Shown here one piece after another: positions 57,487-64,000 of a stretch of DNA of 64,000 nucleotides; the stretch's first letter is position 1, and every line of letters starts with the position of its first letter. Both the position numbers and the translations under genes were made by a program. This DNA comes from Levilactobacillus angrenensis (GTDB lineage Bacteria > Bacillota > Bacilli > Lactobacillales > Lactobacillaceae): contig NZ_RHOB01000011.1 in assembly GCF_003946085.1 (NCBI RefSeq), forward strand, positions 1 through 64,000. Reading direction: 5' to 3'. The notes below the pieces were generated by a model. That model did no database searches and was not told the DNA's origin. It worked only from the letters and a program-made list of their open reading frames with translations.

Positions 57487-57927
57487 ATGGATCGATTATC
57501 TACGGGGGTGCCCGTCATGATTCACTTGGAGACGCACATTAAGCAGGACCAAGACGTTTCGGATTACCGCTTGGATGTGGATGGCCAACTGGTTCAGATG
57601 GGTCGGACCCTGTACTTGCGGTATTTGGAACCGAATAAGGAAACGGGTGAACAGACACCGGTCACCATGAAGTTTACGCCAGAAGGTGAAGTCCATCTGA
57701 CCCGCAACGCTGAAGCTGAATTGCGGCTACACTTTGTGAGTGGCAAACGCGTGACGGCCCGGTACAACACGCCGTACGGCATCATGCCGATCGAAACCGT
57801 GACGCCTTATTTGGAGACCAGCTTCAAGGAAAGACCGTTTAGTGGCAACGTTAAGATCGACTACTTACTCTATGCGAATGAAGATCTGGTCGGAAACTAC
57901 AAGATTAGATTGCAATTTACCGCATAA
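57487..57927 (+). CDS. DUF1934 family protein (YwiB-like)
   Basis: 146 residues of a calycin-like beta-barrel fold: VMIHLETHIKQDQDVSDY at the start, MGRTLYLRYLE near 38-48, and GNVKIDYLLYANEDLVGNYKIRLQFT at the end. The function is unknown. The gene precedes rpoE and pyrG, the conserved Bacillales/Lactobacillales arrangement. ATG 57487 is preferred to a GTG 6 nt upstream because of AAAGGAA spacing. Confidence 0.85.
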   Translation: MDRLSTGVPVMIHLETHIKQDQDVSDYRLDVDGQLVQMGRTLYLRYLEPNKETGEQTPVTMKFTPEGEVHLTRNAEAELRLHFVSGKRVTARYNTPYGIMPIETVTPYLETSFKERPFSGNVKIDYLLYANEDLVGNYKIRLQFTA

Positions 57928-57971
57928 ACGAGTATCATATTTCGTAGACTGTGGAAAGGACGTGCACCAGT

Positions 57972-58631
57972 TTGGAATTAAAAGTCTTTGAGGGCCAGAA
58001 CAAAAAGGAATTATCAATGATCGAAGTTGCTCACGCCATTTTATCGCAACATGGCGATGTGATGGCATTTGCTGACTTAGCAAACGCCGTCCAAGCCTAT
58101 TTAGGCGATAGCGACGCAGAAGTTCGTGACCGGCTGTCCCAATTCTATACGGATTTAAATGTCGATGGTAGTTTCATTTCTCTGGGTGATAACCTTTGGG
58201 GACTGCGAACTTGGTATCCGTTTGAATCCATCGATGAAGCGACCGTTCACGCCGAGGAAGATGAAGATCAACCTAAGCGTAAGAAGCGCAAGAAGGTTAA
58301 CGCCTTCTTGGCCGACACGACCGATGACGATGATGTGATCGATTACGATGACGACGATCCAGAAGATGACGATACGACCACGTATGCATCTGACGATGAC
58401 GACGATGATACGACCGGCAACGGCGGCACCCCTGATCTGGGCAAGCTCCAGAACGGGTTAGGCATCGACGACGATGACGAAGAAGACGATTCGGAAGACA
58501 TTCCGGATGGTATCGAAGACCAGCTTTCCCAAATGGAAGCCCCGGACGACGATGATGAAAATCTTGATTTCTCCGCCGACGACGATGAAGCTGACGATGA
58601 TGAAGATGAAGATGACGAAGAACAAAAATAA
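57972..58631 (+). CDS. rpoE: DNA-directed RNA polymerase subunit delta
   Basis: 219 residues from a TTG start ([24 protein letters not shown]). The globular N-terminal HARE-HTH domain covers about 1-90 ([43 protein letters not shown]). A basic KRKKRKK patch near 103-109 is followed by an extremely acidic Asp/Glu tail of about 110 residues. Delta increases promoter specificity and recycling of RNA polymerase in low-GC Gram-positives. The long acidic tail with an intervening basic patch is the normal RpoE layout. Confidence 0.94.
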   Translation: MELKVFEGQNKKELSMIEVAHAILSQHGDVMAFADLANAVQAYLGDSDAEVRDRLSQFYTDLNVDGSFISLGDNLWGLRTWYPFESIDEATVHAEEDEDQPKRKKRKKVNAFLADTTDDDDVIDYDDDDPEDDDTTTYASDDDDDDTTGNGGTPDLGKLQNGLGIDDDDEEDDSEDIPDGIEDQLSQMEAPDDDDENLDFSADDDEADDDEDEDDEEQK

Positions 58632-58646
58632 TTTTGCGTTCTTTGC

Positions 58647-60405
<1,759 letters not shown>

Positions 60406-60421
60406 GCTAAGCTGATTAGCG

Positions 60422-60455
60422 AAGGAGTAGGGGAAGTTGCCTGCTCCTTTTTTTA
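60422..60455 (+). terminator. pyrG terminator
   Basis: AAGGAGTAGG and CCTGCTCCTT pair with one G-U and are followed by seven T. Confidence 0.85.
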
Positions 60456-60667
60456 ACGAAAAATTTCAGTTCTTCAAAATAACGAAATGCCGCCATGCCG
60501 CGGTTAATCCACTCAAAAACCACGTTAATTATTTATCGTTCATTAAGAAACTTTTAATGTGAACATGTTTGTGGACGTTAACCACCAATCATGGTATTCT
60601 GTAGGGTAATATGAGTGGCTGACTTAAATAAGTTAACTTAGCTAACGACCGTGGGGAGGGCTGTGAC

Positions 60668-62815
60668 GTGAAGAAAAGATGGGGATGGTTAATCGCTTTG
60701 GCCGCAATCTGGGGCCTGGGCGGTGGTAGCATCGTGAGTCAGGCAAGCGATACCGCCGTGAGCGACGACTTGCCAGCTAGCTTTGCTCTGAACGGCATTT
60801 TCAATACGACCAGTAAGATTCCCAACGTCACGAATAACGCGACGCTGGTCACGAACAATCATGGGCTACAGCTGACCAGTGGTGCGACTAGCCAAAACGG
60901 GGCGGCCTGGGCGACGAGTGATAATAAATTTGACCTCAGCAAGAACGGTCGCTTTTCAATGTGGCTGTATTTTGGTAAAAATGGCGCGTCCAACTCTGGC
61001 CAGGGGATGGCGTTTGTAATGCAAAATGCGGGTGCTACTGGCTTCACCGCCTTTCCCAGTGCAGCGAAACCAGCTGGGCAATCGCTGGGGGTCTGGGGAG
61101 TCGACTACGACAACACGGCGACCGATGCCAAGGCAGTTGCGGCCTCAGCTATTCAAAAGAGTTGGGCGCTGGAATTCGATGAGCAGGTCAATAACAACCG
61201 TGACGGGGGCAACAATAGCGGCTTGGATTATAATTATCCCTATGAAGACGAGCAACATGTGGCGTCTAATTATCCGGGTGAGACCACCAGCTACGCGCGA
61301 AACGGGACGCAGAGTAGTGGGAATAAATACTACTACCGCTTAATTCATCAGGGGGCTTTTGTCACCACCTTGTCGGACGGTGCCTGGCATCACGTCACGT
61401 TGGATTGGACGGCGCCAACGGGGACCAGCGATACGGGAACCATGACCTACACGCTGGGGGACAAGAACCCAACTACCGGGGCCAGTCAAACACCAACGAA
61501 TACCAAGACAGTCAGCGTGGATTTGACTAAGCTGGGCATCAATGCAACCGATAGCACCAAACAGGTCTACTGGGGCTTTACCGGGACGTCGACCACGCTA
61601 ACAGCCAACAACGTCGTGGCCTTTGAGCACATCCCGGGACTGGTCAACGCCAGTTCCGCCGTAACGGTGACTGACCAGAGTACCGGTAAGACGATTAGCG
61701 ACGGTGATACGGTCAACGGCAACGATGCGCTGGCCTACACCTACAAATTAAATTATGATGGTGGCAATCAGACTTGGCAAAACATTGAAGCCCAACTACC
61801 ACGGCCCGCTGGCGTCACTTTCTCGGCGGGGACGATCACCTATGCCGATGGCAGCACGGAAACCTTGAGCAGTTCCGAACTGAATTCAAGCACGCTGGCC
61901 CACACTTTGGGGAAGAATCTTTCCACGGCTAATGCCAGCGCGACAATCACATTGACCGGGCAGGCAAACGCGGTGACCAGCCAGACGAGTGTGGCCAGCA
62001 CCATCGGCCACTTCAATGGCAGCAATGAAATTAGTTCGGTGACAACGCCGAGCTACACCATTTTCCCCGCACGGCAATGGATATTGGCCGTGTCTTCTGG
62101 GAGCACCATGACGGCCCAGCCTGGTCAGAGCGTGAAAGTCACGGGGAGCGTGGCCGTGGATAGTAGCGCGGATGATGAGACGGTGACCAATAAAGATGTG
62201 ACGATGCATGCTAGTCTGGATAACGGGTACACGATTGACGACTTCACCCTCAACGGCAGTTCCAGCGATCCCGATGAGGAGGGGGTATTTAACCTAACGA
62301 TTCCCGCCGATAAACTGGTGACGGGTGTTAACAAATTAACGTTGTACACGACCGATGACCGGGGAAATAAATCCAAAGAAGTGAGCGTGACCATCACAGT
62401 GACGGGGACGTTGGCGTTTAAGAACGTGAATCCTAAAAGTTCCTTCGTGACCACGCGTCTGGCTGGTACTTCGACGCTGATTGGCCGCAATGCCGACTGG
62501 GACGTCTCCGTGACCAACGCCCGAGGGAAAGGTTCCGAGTGGTCGGTGACGGCGCAGGCCAGTGACTTTACAGATCCGGACACGGCTACCAAATTGGCCG
62601 GTGAGGCTGTCTGGGTGGACGCATCAGGCAATACCAGTTCACTGACGCAGGCGCAGGTCATTGCCAGCGGGACCAACACTGCCGCCAGCCAAACGACGAA
62701 CATCGTCGACGACTGGGGCAACGCTGGTGGCATCATGCTCAAAACCAATAGCGACGCGATTAGCGGTGACTATCAGGGAACGATCACCTGGACACTGAGC
62801 AATACCTTGAATTAA
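60668..62815 (+). CDS. exported L-type lectin / WxL domain surface protein
   Basis: 715 residues from GTG 60668, preceded by GGGGAGGG. A signal peptide ends near residue 27 (SQAS-D). Residues about 35-330 form an L-type (legume-like) lectin domain: GAAWATSDNKFDLSKNGRFSMWLYFG, GQGMAFVMQN, ALEFDEQVNNNRDGG, and WHHVTLDWTAP. Ig-like beta repeats follow, and about 570-715 is a WxL domain ending in GDYQGTITWTLSNTLN. The family binds carbohydrate through the lectin and peptidoglycan through WxL. There is no LPXTG motif, and DUF916 or other WxL-cluster genes are not adjacent. A role in attachment to glycans is inferred. Confidence 0.82.
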   Translation: MKKRWGWLIALAAIWGLGGGSIVSQASDTAVSDDLPASFALNGIFNTTSKIPNVTNNATLVTNNHGLQLTSGATSQNGAAWATSDNKFDLSKNGRFSMWLYFGKNGASNSGQGMAFVMQNAGATGFTAFPSAAKPAGQSLGVWGVDYDNTATDAKAVAASAIQKSWALEFDEQVNNNRDGGNNSGLDYNYPYEDEQHVASNYPGETTSYARNGTQSSGNKYYYRLIHQGAFVTTLSDGAWHHVTLDWTAPTGTSDTGTMTYTLGDKNPTTGASQTPTNTKTVSVDLTKLGINATDSTKQVYWGFTGTSTTLTANNVVAFEHIPGLVNASSAVTVTDQSTGKTISDGDTVNGNDALAYTYKLNYDGGNQTWQNIEAQLPRPAGVTFSAGTITYADGSTETLSSSELNSSTLAHTLGKNLSTANASATITLTGQANAVTSQTSVASTIGHFNGSNEISSVTTPSYTIFPARQWILAVSSGSTMTAQPGQSVKVTGSVAVDSSADDETVTNKDVTMHASLDNGYTIDDFTLNGSSSDPDEEGVFNLTIPADKLVTGVNKLTLYTTDDRGNKSKEVSVTITVTGTLAFKNVNPKSSFVTTRLAGTSTLIGRNADWDVSVTNARGKGSEWSVTAQASDFTDPDTATKLAGEAVWVDASGNTSSLTQAQVIASGTNTAASQTTNIVDDWGNAGGIMLKTNSDAISGDYQGTITWTLSNTLN

Positions 62816-62856
62816 GTCAGTGTCAGCACCGGCTTGACTGAAAATTGAGAACGCAC

Positions 62857-62895
62857 AAAAACAGGCACGGCCCCAGCGGGCGCGTGCCTGTTTTG
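62857..62895 (+). terminator. terminator of the lectin/WxL gene
   Basis: AAAACAGGCACG and CGTGCCTGTTTT pair perfectly around a GCCC/GGGC inner stem. Confidence 0.9.
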
Positions 62896-62953
62896 TATGC
62901 ATTTAAAGCTGAAATCAGTTAGAACAACTCATGGCATTAGTAGGATTGGTCGG

Positions 62954-63066
62954 TTACAGCTTCAGTGTGAGAGCTGGCCGCCTACCGTCCGCCAACTATG
63001 GGTTGGAACGCAGTGGCGGACCGGACCGAGCCTGAAAAGCGGTCTCGGCCTCGCTTTGAGCCGAAA
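62954..63066 (+). repeat. dispersed intergenic repeat, copy E1
   Basis: The module CAGCTTCAGTGTGAGAGCTG followed by GCCGCCTACCGTCCGCCAAC (nested hairpin) and AGCGGTCTCGGCCTCGCTTT matches copy A1 in order and orientation, and copies B2 and D as reverse complement over its first half. Confidence 0.85.
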
Positions 63067-63252
63067 CCCACGTCTCAAAGACGCCAGTTGTCTAAGCGGC
63101 ATGAACCGCGCCGCTAAGGCAACTCCCACGGCTGAACCCATATTTGGCGGACTCTCGGCTACAAGTGTGCGTGATAGCAATGGTTAGCTTAGCCCCAGTT
63201 AGCGGTTGATTTAACAACTAGTCTTTAACTAGCGCCATCTTGCAGATAATCA
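63067..63252. other. unassigned stretch between repeat copies E1 and E2
   Basis: No gene recognised. It carries GGACTCTCGGCTACAAGTG and TGATAGCAATGGTTAGCTTA near 63150-63190, which match the reverse complement of 14224-14262, so most of this stretch also belongs to the repeat family. Confidence 0.5.
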
Positions 63253-63470
63253 CCAACCGGCCGGAGGCAGTCAGGGATGGAGCCAGCTGTGGCGACGGTG
63301 TTGGCTGAGGTTCTTTCTCAGCCTACAGCGTGGGACGACTTGAAAGCCTGGCGAACTTTGCCAGGCTTTCAAGCGAACCGGAAGACCGCTCCTCAGGCTG
63401 GAGGTGTTCCCCAGAGCAGGCGGAACCTCTGGCTGACGCAGGCTCCTGGTGTCGCTATTCAGAACGCAGT
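63253..63470 (-). repeat. dispersed intergenic repeat, copy E2
   Basis: The reverse complement of the C1-type module. It contains a perfect 14-bp hairpin CTTGAAAGCCTGGC / GCCAGGCTTTCAAG and the smaller GGCTGAG / CTCAGCC hairpin, and ends in GGCTGACGCAGGCTCCTGGT. The stop codon of the FtsX-like gene (63455-63457) falls within or directly at this edge. Confidence 0.85.
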
Positions 63471-64000
63471 GCAGTGGCCGCATCCTTCTTCGCAGCCATG
63501 CGGGCTGGCACGTGGCCACCCAGCATCGTCAGGATCGTGCTAATGACAATCAAGACGATACCGTGAACGGGGTTCAGGTGCGCGACGTTGCTGAGGTCCG
63601 TGATGTTTTTCAAGACCACGTTGATTGGGAATGTCAGGAGCCAAGCAATGACGACCCCGAGGGCACCGGAGCCCACGCCGAGGATAAAGGTTTCGGCGTC
63701 AAAGACCCGGGTGATATCTTTCTTCCGGGCCCCTAAGGCCTTCAAGATCCCAATTTCCTTGGTACGTTCCAGAACCGACGTGTAGGTGATGATGGCAATC
63801 ATGATCATACTCGTGACCAGTGAAATGCCGGCAAACGCAACCAACACGTAGGTAATAGCATCCATCAGCCCACCAGTCAAGCTGGAGACCGTACCGGCCA
63901 TGTCGGTGTAAATGACCTTATCGGCTTTCTTCTTACCATGGTTGTATTTATCCAGGTAGGTCAGGACCTTGTCCTTGTTCTTGAACGTGTTCGGGTAGAT
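63455..64000 (-). CDS. FtsX-like ABC transporter permease, C-terminal part
   Basis: Runs off the right edge, so only the C-terminal about 181 codons are seen. After an extracytoplasmic stretch (NTFKNKDKVLTYLDKYNHG) come three membrane segments: about ITYVLVAFAGISLVTSMIMIAII, FILGVGSGALGVVIAWLLTF and HGIVLIVISTILTMLGG. They enclose the MacB/FtsX motif VLERTKEIGILKALGARKKDI and end in VPARMAAKKDAATALRSE. This is a MacB-type ABC permease, perhaps for peptide or antimicrobial export. The ATPase partner is outside the window. Confidence 0.88.
   Translation of the reverse strand: MYPNTFKNKDKVLTYLDKYNHGKKKADKVIYTDMAGTVSSLTGGLMDAITYVLVAFAGISLVTSMIMIAIITYTSVLERTKEIGILKALGARKKDITRVFDAETFILGVGSGALGVVIAWLLTFPINVVLKNITDLSNVAHLNPVHGIVLIVISTILTMLGGHVPARMAAKKDAATALRSE

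Noticed and set aside
63277-63566. Overlapping plus-strand open frames of 78-88 codons near the right edge
   Set aside because: They translate repeat copy E2 and the antisense of the FtsX-like gene; no ribosome sites.

Overview
The window reads as a chromosomal segment of a fairly GC-rich member of the Lactobacillaceae. A Levilactobacillus-like heterofermentative lactobacillus would fit, but the genus is an inference from gene content only. Pointers are a low-GC Gram-positive style of regulation (T-box, cre sites, PurBoxes, PyrR attenuator, Zur box, CTP-sensed pyrG attenuator), strong AGGAGG ribosome binding sites, LPXTG and WxL surface proteins, a class II (mevalonate pathway) HMG-CoA reductase, RpoE delta subunit, Veg, PurR, RNase M5 and a type I-E CRISPR repeat. 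No phage, transposase or plasmid gene was recognised.

Layout. 1-400: end of an rRNA operon (5S) followed by tRNA-Thr. 0.8-6.7 kb: secreted and surface proteins, with two tandem C39-type cysteine-peptidase-like exported proteins, a 1263-residue LPXTG protein made largely of Gly/Asn/Asp/Ser repeats, and a 36-codon microprotein. 6.7-18 kb: ordinary metabolic and membrane genes (Nudix, DUF3290/DUF421 pair, MFS transporter, flavin disulfide oxidoreductase, cation/proton antiporter, HelD, zinc alcohol dehydrogenase). 18.3-20.2 kb: an exported Ig-like/WxL-like protein. 20.2-26.7 kb: a T-box-led run trpS-ppx-mvaA-(HExxH protein)-sir2-small membrane protein-DUF72. 27-33.3 kb: the conserved lactobacillar block metG-tatD-rnmV-rsmA-veg-ispE. 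33.3-47.4 kb: an accessory block lying between ispE and purR. It holds a UDG-like protein, a divergent alpha-xylosidase / GPH transporter / ROK regulator module (probable isoprimeverose use), a GH1 glycosidase with a ROK kinase, an alpha/beta hydrolase, an orphan three-repeat CRISPR array, a stand-alone pyrD and a Zur-box-led zinc ABC transporter. 48-51.3 kb: purR-glmU-prs. 51.4-57.2 kb: small proteins, a MerR regulator, two tandem Cof-type HAD phosphatases, a YwfO-like HD hydrolase and a LipL-like amidotransferase. 57.4-60.4 kb: ywiB-rpoE-pyrG with a pyrG attenuator. 60.7-62.8 kb: an exported L-type lectin/WxL protein. The window ends inside an FtsX-like ABC permease gene.

How parts work together. 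Nucleotide metabolism recurs: PurR with PurBoxes, prs, pyrD under both a PyrR-type leader and a 12-bp palindrome on its promoter, and pyrG with a reiterative-transcription attenuator. Sugar use is organised around one regulator: two AT-rich palindromes and two cre sites sit symmetrically in the divergent xylosidase/transporter promoters. The least explained feature is a family of mosaic, hairpin-rich intergenic repeats. Copies lie near 11.3, 14.1, 29.3, 34.0, 47.6 and 63.2 kb, mostly just beyond gene 3' ends and terminators. They account for most of the long non-coding gaps.
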